Below are positions 35,807 to 43,741 of a stretch of 64,000 nt of DNA, one piece after another (position 1 is the stretch's first letter; each line of letters begins with the position of its first letter). Origin of the DNA: Robiginitalea sp. SC105 (GTDB taxonomy: Bacteria > Bacteroidota > Bacteroidia > Flavobacteriales > Flavobacteriaceae); the NCBI RefSeq assembly GCF_014243345.1, contig NZ_JACLZF010000001.1, positions 806,001-870,000 of the forward strand, in the 5' to 3' direction. The notes under the pieces were generated by a model. That model worked only from the letters and a program-made list of their open reading frames with translations. It made no database searches and was not told the DNA's origin. A program made the position numbers and the translations under genes.

Positions 35807-36244
35807 ATGACCCGAAAAAAACGCCATTGGTTCTGGAACGCGCTGCTGATCGTTTGCCTGGTAGTCTGCGGCCTAGCCTTTACGGCCCATTACAGGAACT
35901 GGGCGCGCCTGGAGGCCGATCGGATGCAATTGTTGTCCGGGATCTATTACGTGGACCTTCCCTATGCGGATATTGACAACCTGGTCTGGGTGGAAAAAAT
36001 CCCGAAGATGGAACGCCAGAGCGGGTTTTCGGCCTGGGCGCTCGAGAAAGGGGTTTTCACGGATTCCCTGAACCCCGGGCAGCGGGTATACGTCCTGGTG
36101 GACGACCTGCGCCAGCAGAAGATCCGCGTCCGGTATCGCGACAGCCTCACGCTTTTCCTCAATTTTGCCGACTCTGCGGAAACCCGTTCCGTCTATGCGC
36201 TCCTTGAGGCCAAGCAAAAAGAATATAAACCAGTGGCCCGATAA
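35807..36244 (+). CDS. Hypothetical single-pass membrane protein
   Basis: A 145-residue protein with a basic start (MTRKKRHWFWN), one membrane helix (residues 10-28) and a soluble, probably periplasmic domain with alternating strands (IYYVDLPYADIDNLVWVEKIPKMER, RVYVLVDDLRQQKIRVRYRDSLTLFLNF). Not recognised as a known family. It stands alone between the DinB-like gene (divergent) and the DUF2141 gene, 41 bases before the latter. Confidence 0.75.
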   Translation: MTRKKRHWFWNALLIVCLVVCGLAFTAHYRNWARLEADRMQLLSGIYYVDLPYADIDNLVWVEKIPKMERQSGFSAWALEKGVFTDSLNPGQRVYVLVDDLRQQKIRVRYRDSLTLFLNFADSAETRSVYALLEAKQKEYKPVAR

Positions 36245-36257
36245 GCGCTGACTTGTT

Positions 36258-36265
36258 TATTTTTG
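36258..36265 (+). promoter_or_regulatory. -7 element of the DUF2141 gene
   Basis: TATTTTTG, 20 bases before the ATG at 36286; exact TAnnTTTG match. Confidence 0.45.
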
Positions 36266-36285
36266 CGGGTCAGAATCCCGATGGA

Positions 36286-36699
36286 ATGAAAGAAAAAATC
36301 TGGTTACTCGCCTGCCTGTTCCCGCTGTCGCTTTTGGGGCAAAACCGCCTGCAGATCGACGTGGAGGGAGTAGAAGCCTCCGAAGGGGAAATCCAGGTAG
36401 CGGTCTACAACCAGGCGGAAAATTTCCTGACCATCGAAGGGGTATACCGGTCCGACAGCACCAAAGCCAGCAAAGGGACCACCCGCGTATTCCTGGAAGA
36501 CCTCCCCTCCGGGCGGTATGCGCTGGCCATCTTCCACGACCGGAACAGCAACCGGGAGCTCGACACCAACTGGATCGGCATCCCCAAGGAACCCATGGGG
36601 TTCTCCAATTCCCGTATGAAGACGTTTGGCCCGCCCAGCTTCCGGGATTGCGAGCTGTTCCTCGAATCGGACAGCCATATAGTCATCCGCCTCGAATAG
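36286..36699 (+). CDS. DUF2141 family secreted protein
   Basis: A 137-residue exported protein: signal peptide (MKEKIWLLACLFPLSLLGQ) and a single beta-sandwich DUF2141 domain (EGEIQVAVYNQAENFLT, LPSGRYALAIFHDRNSNRELDTNWIGIPKEPMGFSN). The motif DRNSNRELDTN-GIPKEP-GFSN is characteristic of the family, whose role is unknown. The ATG at 36286 is selected because the upstream in-frame residues lack a signal sequence and lie across the promoter element. Confidence 0.88.
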   Translation: MKEKIWLLACLFPLSLLGQNRLQIDVEGVEASEGEIQVAVYNQAENFLTIEGVYRSDSTKASKGTTRVFLEDLPSGRYALAIFHDRNSNRELDTNWIGIPKEPMGFSNSRMKTFGPPSFRDCELFLESDSHIVIRLE

Positions 36700-36724
36700 G
36701 TATTCCGGCCTCCTTGTTGAAGGG

Positions 36725-37138
36725 TTACCCCCCGGATTTGGTGGTAATGATGATTACGCCATTGGCGCCCCGCGACCCGTAGAAGGAAGCGTCCGCCCCC
36801 TTCAGGACTTTAATGGATTTTACGTCCACTGGCTGGACCACACTCTCGACCTGGCGGAAAGAATTCCCCATGGCCAGGCCATCCAGGACATAAAGCGGTT
36901 CCAGCCGGGAACTCGCCCCAAAGGAATTATTCGCTTTTACCAGGACCGGGACCCCACCCTGGACCGTCATCCCCGGCAATTTGCGAATGCGGGTGATCAA
37001 CGGGATGACTGCACTGTTGCGGTCGTCCATTTCCGCTTCCAATCCACCCTGGTCGGAACTTTCGGTCCCGGAAGCGGTGCTGCCGCAGCCTCCCAGCATC
37101 AGGCCGGCAAGCAGCAGTATCAGTGTCGTTTTTTTCAT
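36725..37138 (-). CDS. Small lipoprotein made of a TonB plug domain only
   Basis: A 137-residue lipoprotein: lipobox LMLGGC (Cys at about 18), an acidic linker, then a plug-like domain (VPVLVKANNSFGASSRLEPLYVLDGLAMGNSFRQVESVVQPVDVKSIKVLKGADASFYGSRGANGVIIITTK, given here as the span of residues 65-135). This is the SusC-type plug end without any barrel. Start at ATG 37138; the frame to 37237 upstream overlaps the Cys-rich gene and lacks coding signs. It follows the feoAB-Cys-rich cluster on the same strand. An accessory or decoy for a TonB receptor is a guess. Confidence 0.8.
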   Translation of the reverse strand: MKKTTLILLLAGLMLGGCGSTASGTESSDQGGLEAEMDDRNSAVIPLITRIRKLPGMTVQGGVPVLVKANNSFGASSRLEPLYVLDGLAMGNSFRQVESVVQPVDVKSIKVLKGADASFYGSRGANGVIIITTKSGG

Positions 37139-37148
37139 AGTGTACGAA

Positions 37149-37286
37149 TTAGTGGCAACCGCAATCCCCATCCCCGCAATCCCCCTGTTTTTTGGTATTG
37201 GGCCAGAGGAATTTCCACACCAGCCAGCCGATGGCAAACGCTACGGTAAGGTAGACGAGGATGTATTGCAGGTTGAATTCCATCAT
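37149..37286 (-). CDS. FeoB-associated Cys-rich membrane protein
   Basis: A 45-residue protein with one membrane helix (residues 8-27, ILVYLTVAFAIGWLVWKFL) and a Cys-rich tail GDCGDGDCGCH. It belongs to the small FeoB-associated Cys-rich proteins that follow feoB in many Bacteroidota (FeoC replacement). The start ATG overlaps the feoB stop by 4 bases. The cysteines could carry iron or an Fe-S cluster near the FeoB pore; that is inference. Confidence 0.88.
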   Translation of the reverse strand: MMEFNLQYILVYLTVAFAIGWLVWKFLWPNTKKQGDCGDGDCGCH

Positions 37287-39520
37287 GCGAGTATTTGATA
37301 GGCGCCCAAAGCTATAAGATAAGCAAAAGAACTCATAATTACCAGCTGCAGCACCGGCCATTTCCAGCTGTTGGTTTCCCGTTTGACGATGGCCAGCGTG
37401 CTCATGCACTGCATGGCGAATGCGTAGAAAAGCAACAGGGAGATCCCGGAGGCCAGGTTGAAAAGGGGTTCCCCCGTATCCTCGCGCACTTCGGCCGCCA
37501 TCCGGTTCTTAATGGTTTCCTCTTCATCGCTGCCCACGCTGTAAATGGTGGCCAGTGTCCCCACAAAAACCTCCCGGGCGGCAAAGGACGTCAGGACGGC
37601 AATCCCGATTTTCCAGTCGTAGCCCAGGGGTTGTACGGCCGGCTCGATGAATTTGCCCATCCGCCCGATAAGCGAGTGCTCCAGCTTGTAGCCGGCAACC
37701 TCCTGGTTCAGGGCCCGTACCTGTAGCAGGGACTGGTAGGACAGGAGGGAATCCTGCAGGCTGCCCACGGGGACCCTGCCGGAGCCCGGGGTGATCCCGG
37801 CCCGAAGGCCCGTGCGGTATTCCTGCATTTTCTGGGCCATGTACGCCTTGCTGTATTCGCTGTACCCATCTGTTTGGACGCGATTGGTGACGATTTCCTC
37901 CGCATTGCGGAAATCCTCGGAGAACCCTGTGGAACCCAGGAACCAGAGCACGATGGAAATGGCCAGGATGATTTTTCCCGCTCCATAGACAAAGCTCTTG
38001 GTTTTTTCCACCACGGTATAGAAGACGTTTTTCCAGAGCGGCCACTTGTAGTTGGGCATCTCGACGACAAAAAAACTGCGGCTGGGGATCTTCAGGATGC
38101 GGTTGAGCCCCATTGCCGAAAGGATGGCTGCCAGGAAACCTACCAGGTAGAGCAGCATCAGGGTCAGCGCCTGATAGCTCAACCCGATAAACCGGCCTTC
38201 GGGGATTACCAGGGCGATGATAATAAGGTAGACCGGTAGGCGGGCGGAACAGGTCATGAAGGGCGTTACCAGGATGGTGATCAGCCGTTCCTTCCAGCTG
38301 TCGATGTTGCGGGTGGCCATCACCGCCGGGATGGCGCAGGCGGTCCCGGACATCAGCGGCACGACGCTTTTTCCGCTCAGGCCAAAGGGGCGCATGACGC
38401 GGTCCATGAGGAAGACCACGCGGCTCATATAACCCGATTCCTCCAGCAGGGCGATAAAGAAGAACAAAAAGGCAATCTGCGGGATAAAAATCACGATCCC
38501 GCCGATACCGGCTACCACCCCCTCGGCAATCAGGTCGGTAAATACCCCGGGCGGGAGCGTGTTCTTGATCCATTCGCTCGCAGAGGCGAAACCTGCGTCT
38601 ATAAAGTCCATGGGGACTTCACTCCAGTCGTAAATGGCCTGGAAAATGGTCAGCAGGATGACAAAAAAGATGAGGTACCCGAAAACCTTGTGGGTGAGTA
38701 TCTTGTCGAAAGTGGCGCGCATGCCTTTGGCAGCTGCCCAGTCCACCTTATAGGTTTCCTTGAGGATGCCGTTGATGTACTGGTAACGGAGGATGGTCTC
38801 CTTGTGCTGCAGCCTTTTGAGCTCGCTGCTCGATTTGACTTCGTACGTGGGCTTCCCGATCCTGAGGTTCTTCTGGAGGGGGGTGAAGTTCACATCCTGG
38901 GTAATGACCACCCAGAGCTTGTACAATTCCTCCCCCGGAAAGGTTTTTTTCAGGCGGGCGAAATATTCCGGGGCAATCACCGATACATCCACGCAGGGTT
39001 CCGCAGGGATGTCCCGGTACTGTTCAATGAGTTTTTTCAGGGTGTCGATACCCGTATTTTTGCGGGTGCTTACCAGTGCAATCCGGGTTTTAAGCCGGGA
39101 TTCCATCGCCTTAAGGTCCAGGCTGATGCCTTTTCGCTCCATCCGGTCTGCCATATTGATCACCAGGATGGCGGGGATGCGCAGATCGCGGATCTGGGTA
39201 AATAGCAACAGGTTGCGCTTGAGGTTTTCCACATCGCTGATCACCACGGCGACGTCCGGGAAATCCGGCGCATTGCGGTTGAGCAGTAATTCCACCACCA
39301 CGCTTTCATCCAGGGAGGTGGTATTCAGGCTGTAGGTTCCCGGCAGATCCAGTATATGCGCCTTGATCCCCCGGGAAAGCTTGCAGATCCCCTGTTTTTT
39401 CTCAACGGTGATCCCCGGGTAGTTGCCCACCTTCTGGTTGAGACCTGTCAGGCGGTTGAAGACTGAGGTCTTCCCGGTATTTGGGTTGCCGATAAGCGCT
39501 ACCTTGATATCCTTACTCAT
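37283..39520 (-). CDS. feoB: Ferrous iron transporter FeoB
   Basis: A 745-residue inner-membrane ferrous iron transporter with an N-terminal G domain: GNPNTGKTS (G1, residues 10-18), DLPGTYSL (G3) and NMADR (G4), a cytoplasmic spacer, and gated membrane segments. The core contains the Cys-containing segment LMSGTACAIPAVMATRNI and CSARLPVYLIIIAL typical of FeoB. The frame extends to 39610, but the ATG at 39520 gives MSKDIKVALIGNPN, and it overlaps feoA by 8 bases. Order feoA-feoB-Cys-rich protein is a standard anaerobic/microaerobic iron operon. Confidence 0.96.
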   Translation of the reverse strand: MSKDIKVALIGNPNTGKTSVFNRLTGLNQKVGNYPGITVEKKQGICKLSRGIKAHILDLPGTYSLNTTSLDESVVVELLLNRNAPDFPDVAVVISDVENLKRNLLLFTQIRDLRIPAILVINMADRMERKGISLDLKAMESRLKTRIALVSTRKNTGIDTLKKLIEQYRDIPAEPCVDVSVIAPEYFARLKKTFPGEELYKLWVVITQDVNFTPLQKNLRIGKPTYEVKSSSELKRLQHKETILRYQYINGILKETYKVDWAAAKGMRATFDKILTHKVFGYLIFFVILLTIFQAIYDWSEVPMDFIDAGFASASEWIKNTLPPGVFTDLIAEGVVAGIGGIVIFIPQIAFLFFFIALLEESGYMSRVVFLMDRVMRPFGLSGKSVVPLMSGTACAIPAVMATRNIDSWKERLITILVTPFMTCSARLPVYLIIIALVIPEGRFIGLSYQALTLMLLYLVGFLAAILSAMGLNRILKIPSRSFFVVEMPNYKWPLWKNVFYTVVEKTKSFVYGAGKIILAISIVLWFLGSTGFSEDFRNAEEIVTNRVQTDGYSEYSKAYMAQKMQEYRTGLRAGITPGSGRVPVGSLQDSLLSYQSLLQVRALNQEVAGYKLEHSLIGRMGKFIEPAVQPLGYDWKIGIAVLTSFAAREVFVGTLATIYSVGSDEEETIKNRMAAEVREDTGEPLFNLASGISLLLFYAFAMQCMSTLAIVKRETNSWKWPVLQLVIMSSFAYLIALGAYQILA

Positions 39521-39752
39521 CGGGGGAAAAGGGTTCCAACGCAATCTGACGGGCCACCTCGCGCCGGATGGCAATATGGGAACCGTTGACGTTGATATAG
39601 ATTGGGTCACGCAGGGGGGCTACCTGGACGAGCTCGACGATATTCCCGGGCAGACAACCCAGTTCCAGTAGCTTGATGGGCAGTACATCCTCGGTGAATT
39701 CCTTGATGATCCCTTTTTCGCCCCGTCTTAAATCGGCTACGTTCAAACCCAA
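39513..39752 (-). CDS. feoA: FeoA, SH3-like partner of FeoB
   Basis: A 79-residue cytoplasmic FeoA domain (LRRGEKGIIKEF...LKLLELGCLPGNIVELVQVAPLRDPIYINVNGSHIAIRREVARQI), which supports FeoB. No ATG is available at the N terminus: the start must be TTG at 39752 or TTG at 39746, both in frame; the second gives the more usual short N terminus. Its stop lies inside the feoB start region (8-base overlap). Confidence 0.9.
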   Translation of the reverse strand: MGLNVADLRRGEKGIIKEFTEDVLPIKLLELGCLPGNIVELVQVAPLRDPIYINVNGSHIAIRREVARQIALEPFSPDE

Positions 39753-39758
39753 TTTTTA

Positions 39759-39774
39759 TTTAGATTGATTATAA
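39759..39774 (-). promoter_or_regulatory. Candidate second DtxR-type half-site upstream of feoA
   Basis: TTTAGA (39759-39764), four bases, then TTATAA (39769-39774): the first half equals the half-site at 33485-33490, the second is degenerate (3 of 6). It is in the 85-base gap between feoA and the SCO gene end. Weak evidence. Confidence 0.3.
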
Positions 39775-39837
39775 GCAAGAACAAAAATACGGGAAAAACA
39801 GGACATCGCCGAGTGCGCAGCCAAAAAGATTTAAGGG

Positions 39838-40518
39838 TTATCCGGACCGGGCGTAGGAATCCTGCAGGATCCGCAACTCCTCCAGAAGACGGGCCATATC
39901 CTCGCGTTTGGTGCCGTCATAGGTGCCCCGTATGCGCCCCTCCTTATCCACCAGGATGAAATTCTCCGTATGGATCATGTCGAAGGGGCCACCGTCCCCA
40001 ACCGTTTTGACGGCCATATAGGATTTCCGTGCCAGCTCGTAGATCTGTTTCTTGTCGCCGGTAACCAGGTTCCATTTTTCGTCCATCACCCCCTTCTCCA
40101 GGGCGTATTCCTTTAAGCGGGGCACCGAATCGATTTCCGGGGTCACCGAGTGGGACAACAGCAGGATGTCCGGCTGGTCCCTGAGTTCCTCCTGCAGATA
40201 GGCCATATTCTCGGTCATGATCGGGCAAATGGTCGGGCAGGTGGTAAAAAAGAAATCCGCTATGTAGATGTGCCCCTCGTAATCCTTGCGGGTGATGGTA
40301 TCGCCGTTCTGGTTCACCAGGCTGAAATCGGCTACCCGGTGGTATTTTTTGATGTGGCTGATGTCCGGGTCCACAAGTTCCGGGTTAAAGTCTGCCGGCT
40401 GGTAGACCGGCAATACCTCCCGGGGGTCCAGGGCGTCGTAGATCAGGTACAGGATTACCGCGGAGACCCCGGTAAGGGTTAGCAGGAAATACTTGTACCG
40501 GCCAAAGAAGGAGCGCAT
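39838..40518 (-). CDS. SCO1/SenC family copper chaperone-like protein
   Basis: A 226-residue membrane-anchored thioredoxin-fold protein that helps build the CuA centre of cytochrome oxidase. One N-terminal helix (residues 9-27), then the copper motif FFFTTCPTICPIM (CxxxC) and the distal His in FDMIHTENFILVDKEG. The ATG at 40518 is preferred over the in-frame TTG at 40536, because a promoter -7 box overlaps the latter. Cytochrome oxidase genes are not in the window. Confidence 0.92.
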   Translation of the reverse strand: MRSFFGRYKYFLLTLTGVSAVILYLIYDALDPREVLPVYQPADFNPELVDPDISHIKKYHRVADFSLVNQNGDTITRKDYEGHIYIADFFFTTCPTICPIMTENMAYLQEELRDQPDILLLSHSVTPEIDSVPRLKEYALEKGVMDEKWNLVTGDKKQIYELARKSYMAVKTVGDGGPFDMIHTENFILVDKEGRIRGTYDGTKREDMARLLEELRILQDSYARSG

Positions 40519-40533
40519 TAGCTGACTTTTGTG

Positions 40534-40564
40534 CAAAGGTACGCAACCGCGTAATCCCTGTCAA
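40534..40564 (-). promoter_or_regulatory. Promoter of the SCO gene
   Basis: Minus-strand TTG (40564-40562), 20-nt spacer, TACCTTTG (40541-40534); ATG at 40518 follows 15 bases later. Both elements match the consensus. Confidence 0.6.
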
Positions 40565-40649
40565 AGCCAGGGGCGTGCGCGGCCTGCTAATTCTTTCTTA
40601 AAGATGCCGGCATCCGGGACTTTTCTTTTTTTAAGCGCTTGTAAAAGTG

Positions 40650-40657
40650 TACTTTTG
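40650..40657 (+). promoter_or_regulatory. -7 element of rseP
   Basis: TACTTTTG, 25 bases before the rseP ATG; exact TAnnTTTG match, no TTG at -33. Confidence 0.45.
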
Positions 40658-40682
40658 TGCGTTTTAAAAGCGCCAGAAGCCT

Positions 40683-42026
40683 ATGTCTCCCATCCTGATC
40701 CAAGCCCTGCAGTTCCTGCTCAGCCTGTCCCTCCTGATCGTGCTGCACGAAATGGGGCACTTCCTTCCTGCCAAGGCATTCAAGACCCGGGTCGAGAAAT
40801 TCTACCTCTTTTTCGATATCAAGTTTTCCCTGTTCAAGAAAAAGATCGGCGAAACCGTCTATGGCATTGGTTGGCTCCCGCTCGGGGGCTATGTGAAGAT
40901 CGCGGGGATGATCGATGAGAGCATGGATACCGAGCAGCTGTCCGAGCCCCCCAAACCCTGGGAATTCCGGTCCAAGCCGGCATGGCAGCGACTGATCATC
41001 ATGCTTGGAGGGGTGACGGTGAATTTCCTGGTGGCCCTGGTGATCTATATCCTTACCTCCTTTGTCTACGGGGATGCCTACATCTCCACGGACAGCATAC
41101 AGGACGGCTATTACATTACCAACCCGGTCCTGAAAGAACTCGGCGTGGAAACCGGGGACGAGCTCGTGGCCATCGACGGGCAACGCTACGACAACTACGA
41201 TGACCTGAGGCGCAACCTGATCACCGCGGAGCGGATCACCGTGGCGCGGGACGGGCAGGAGCGCGAAATCGAACTGCCGGAGGATTTCCTCGGGCAGCTA
41301 TCCACCGGGGAAGACCTGAGCATGTTCCGACTCCGTTTCCCCTTTATGGTAGGGGAGGTATCTGATAGTTCCCTCAATAAGAACGCCGGCCTCCAACCCG
41401 GCGACCTGATCCTCTCCATTGCGGGCGAGCCCATCAAATATTACGACCAGGTGGCACCCATCATGGATACCCTGAAGAACCGTACCATCCCGGTGCGTTT
41501 TGAACGGGATGGGCAAACCCGGACCCTGGAGCTGCAGACAGATGCAGACGGGAAGATGGGGATCTGGCCCGGGGGCAGCATGAAGCGGTTTTCCGAACTC
41601 GGTTATTTTGATACGGTGATCAAGGATTACAGCCTGGGCGAGAGCATCGCCGTGGGCGGTCAGAAATTCGTCAACCAGATCGGCGGCTACTGGCTCCAAC
41701 TCAAGAAGATCTTTACCCCCAGTACCGGTGCGTACAAGGGTGTCGGGGGCTTCAAGGCCATCTTCGACATCTTCCCGGATTTCTGGAGCTGGCAGGGCTT
41801 CTGGGAGATTACCGCCTTTTTGTCGATCATGCTGGCCGTACTGAACCTGTTGCCCATCCCCGCCCTGGACGGGGGCCATGTGATGTTCCTGCTCTACGAG
41901 ATGGTGTCCGGCCGCAAGCCCAGCGACAAATTCATGGAGTACGCCCAGATGGTGGGCTTTTTCCTGCTGATCGCCCTGATCCTGTTCGCGAACGGGAACG
42001 ACGTGTACAAGTGGCTTTTCAAGTAA
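40683..42026 (+). CDS. rseP: RIP site-2 zinc metalloprotease RseP
   Basis: A 447-residue intramembrane protease that cleaves anti-sigma factors and signal peptide remnants. The zinc motif HEMGH (HExxH) lies near residue 22 in the first membrane helix. Two PDZ domains follow (about residues 120-210 and 215-305). The second catalytic motif NLLPIPALDGGH lies near residue 395, followed by the last helix. The GGYVKIAGM segment typical of the family is present. Single gene with its own promoter. Confidence 0.95.
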   Translation: MSPILIQALQFLLSLSLLIVLHEMGHFLPAKAFKTRVEKFYLFFDIKFSLFKKKIGETVYGIGWLPLGGYVKIAGMIDESMDTEQLSEPPKPWEFRSKPAWQRLIIMLGGVTVNFLVALVIYILTSFVYGDAYISTDSIQDGYYITNPVLKELGVETGDELVAIDGQRYDNYDDLRRNLITAERITVARDGQEREIELPEDFLGQLSTGEDLSMFRLRFPFMVGEVSDSSLNKNAGLQPGDLILSIAGEPIKYYDQVAPIMDTLKNRTIPVRFERDGQTRTLELQTDADGKMGIWPGGSMKRFSELGYFDTVIKDYSLGESIAVGGQKFVNQIGGYWLQLKKIFTPSTGAYKGVGGFKAIFDIFPDFWSWQGFWEITAFLSIMLAVLNLLPIPALDGGHVMFLLYEMVSGRKPSDKFMEYAQMVGFFLLIALILFANGNDVYKWLFK

Positions 42027-42265
42027 TTCCTGCCGGCCCGGCAGCTGGCACTGTTCCGGCACCGGGTATTGGCGTGGAATCCTAAGGGTTACGGCCTGTC
42101 CGCTGACACGCCCCACCTGTTCATAATCAGGCACTTGTGAAAAAGCCTTTTGGGTTGTTTTGCGCTTTTCCGTGCAATTGATCGAATTTTTGAGCCCGGA
42201 ACAGGCTTTCTTCTTAATTTTAAGGTAAGTGCAGTCCCCAAACTGCCTTTTCTAAAACCCTGCTT

Positions 42266-43114
42266 ATGAAAACCTATGCGTTTCCGGCCCTGCTTTTGGG
42301 TGCCATTGCCCTCCTGATCACCTCCTGCTCCCGATACGGCAACGAACTCCAGTATGTGGAATTCGGCCGCGTGGAAGTTAAGGTGACCGATGCGCCATTC
42401 CCATCCCATTTGGTTTCCGCTACCTATGTAACCATCGACCGGATCGAGGCCCGGGCCAAGGACGAATCTTCCGACGATGCCTTTGTGCTGCTCTTCGAGG
42501 GGTCCGAAAAAATCAACATCATGGAACTCACCAACGGGATGGTTGCCACCCTTGGGACCTCCGAGATCCCAGTGGGCACCTACGACCTGGTGCGCCTGGT
42601 CATCAGCGGGGCCTATGTGGTCCTGGAGGACGGCACGGAAGTGGATGTGAAAGTGCCCAGCGGGGCCCAGTCCGGCCTGAAGGTATTTATCAAACCGGGC
42701 CTGGAAGTGGCCGGGGAGCTCACCTCCGAGCTGCTCCTGGACATGGACCTGTCAAAATCCTTTGTCTTCAGGGAGAATCCCATCGACCCGGATAAAATTG
42801 AAAGCATCATCTTCAATCCGGTCATCCGCGCAGTAAACGAGAGCCTGACCGGCAGCCTGGCCGGCACGGTCCTGGCTGTGGACCCGGAGCAAACGCCGCT
42901 TGCCGGGGCCCAGGTCAGCCTGTATGACGGGGAAGCCCTCTATACCACCACCCTGACCAATGCAGACGGGGCCTATATGCTCATGGGGGTCGAAGGCGGC
43001 ACCTACCAGGTGCAGGCCGAATTGGCGGGTTACCTGTCCGCTGATCCAGTGGAGGTAAACATTGTGCCCGGGAACCTGATCCAGCAGTCTTTTGACCTCG
43101 AACCGGAGGAATAA
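42266..43114 (+). CDS. DUF4382 lipoprotein with carboxypeptidase-regulatory-like tail
   Basis: A 282-residue lipoprotein: signal with lipobox LITSC (Cys at 21), a DUF4382 domain (about residues 35-190, VEVKVTDAPFPSHLVSATYVTIDRIEA, VPVGTYDLVRLVISGA), then a CarboxypepD_reg-like domain (about 195-280, GSLAGTVLAVDPEQTPLAGAQVSLYDG...GTYQVQAELAGY). Probably surface or periplasmic; function unknown. It ends 16 bases before the tRNA-Asn promoter. Confidence 0.88.
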   Translation: MKTYAFPALLLGAIALLITSCSRYGNELQYVEFGRVEVKVTDAPFPSHLVSATYVTIDRIEARAKDESSDDAFVLLFEGSEKINIMELTNGMVATLGTSEIPVGTYDLVRLVISGAYVVLEDGTEVDVKVPSGAQSGLKVFIKPGLEVAGELTSELLLDMDLSKSFVFRENPIDPDKIESIIFNPVIRAVNESLTGSLAGTVLAVDPEQTPLAGAQVSLYDGEALYTTTLTNADGAYMLMGVEGGTYQVQAELAGYLSADPVEVNIVPGNLIQQSFDLEPEE

Positions 43115-43130
43115 TCTCCCTTGTTTTTGA

Positions 43131-43160
43131 TTGGCAATAATCAAAAATATTTTATATTTG
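43131..43160 (+). promoter_or_regulatory. Promoter of tRNA-Asn
   Basis: TTG (43131-43133), 19-nt spacer, TATATTTG (43153-43160): a perfect flavobacterial promoter, 26 bases before the tRNA 5' end. Confidence 0.8.
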
Positions 43161-43186
43161 CACCCGCTTTAGTAGCGAAAGATCAT

Positions 43187-43260
43187 TCCTCCTTAGCTCA
43201 GTTGGTTAGAGCATCTGACTGTTAATCAGAGGGTCCTTGGTTCGAGCCCAAGAGGGGGAG
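43187..43260 (+). tRNA. tRNA-Asn (anticodon GTT)
   Basis: A 74-nt cloverleaf: acceptor TCCTCCT pairs with AGGGGGA (one G-U), D arm GCTCAGTTGGTTAGAGC, anticodon stem-loop CTGACTGTTAATCAG with GTT, T arm CTTGG-TTCGAGC-CCAAG, discriminator G. The CCA end is not encoded. A 23-bp copy of its 3' end occurs 136 bases downstream. Confidence 0.97.
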
Positions 43261-43268
43261 CATAGTAC

Positions 43269-43295
43269 AGGCCGGTTTTAACCGGCCTTTTTTAT
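43269..43295 (+). terminator. tRNA-Asn terminator
   Basis: 9-bp stem aggccggtt (43269-43277) / aaccggcct (43280-43288), followed by TTTTTATTTTC; 8 bases after the tRNA. Confidence 0.92.
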
Positions 43296-43336
43296 TTTCA
43301 AGAGGCTCGAGCCAGCGCACCACCTCGCTCCTCACT

Positions 43337-43361
43337 GCAAAAGGTCCACCGGACCTTTTGC
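43337..43361. repeat. Perfect 11-bp inverted repeat between the two tRNA-end copies
   Basis: gcaaaaggtcc (43337-43347), acc, ggaccttttgc (43351-43361). No T tract follows. It could be a protein-binding arm site or a remnant of a lost element. Confidence 0.7.
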
Positions 43362-43407
43362 GGGCGTTCGGCCGGGTTCGAGCCCAAGAGGGGGAGCCCC
43401 GAGAAAC

Positions 43408-43449
43408 AAAGGCCTCAGAGCACATCGCTGTTCTGGGGCCTTTTCCATT
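43408..43449 (+). terminator. Terminator-like hairpin at the island edge
   Basis: aaaggcctcaga (43408-43419) pairs with tctggggccttt (43432-43443) with one wobble, loop of 12 nt, followed by a short T-rich stretch (tccattt). It would block read-through into the island. Confidence 0.5.
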
Positions 43450-43741
43450 TGCAAAAAGTCTGAAAACACCCCAAAATTTAACATTTTTTACCTCCTTTTG
43501 CCACACTTTGGAGGCGATTCCGATGCTTCAAGAATTGGGTATTCCTTCAACTTTCATCTGAGAAGTATTGCTACTTGAAATTAGAATCCCATTCATCAGA
43601 TTTACCGGGAGATGCAAAAAATTTCAACAGTCATGTTCTCCTAACATCTATATTGCTATATAAGTTGGATAAAGTGCATAGTGCATTTTACACATACGTT
43701 GTGCGTCGGCTAAAAAAACATCTGGTAAAAATCTAGAATAA
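43450..43741. other. AT-rich leader of the island, attC-like core
   Basis: No gene. It contains GTTGTGCGTCGGCT at 43698-43711, which is the reverse complement (one-base indel) of AGCCGAGCGCACAAC at 44510-44524 behind the next gene. GTTGTGC is close to the integron R' core GTTRRRY. Confidence 0.4.

Larger units (their letters stand above)
43239..43397. repeat. 23-bp direct repeat of the tRNA-Asn 3' end (att-like)
   Basis: ggttcgagcccaagaggggg plus agc at 43239-43261 (T arm, acceptor, +1) is repeated exactly at 43375-43397. Such a duplication is the footprint of a tyrosine-integrase element inserted at a tRNA 3' end. Between the copies lie only the tRNA terminator and a GC-rich stretch with another hairpin; the AT-rich insert begins beyond the second copy. 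Confidence 0.9.

Noticed and set aside
43222-43506. 94-residue frame on the minus strand ending PLLGSNQGPSD
   Set aside because: It is antisense to the tRNA-Asn 3' end; this is a well-known spurious translation.
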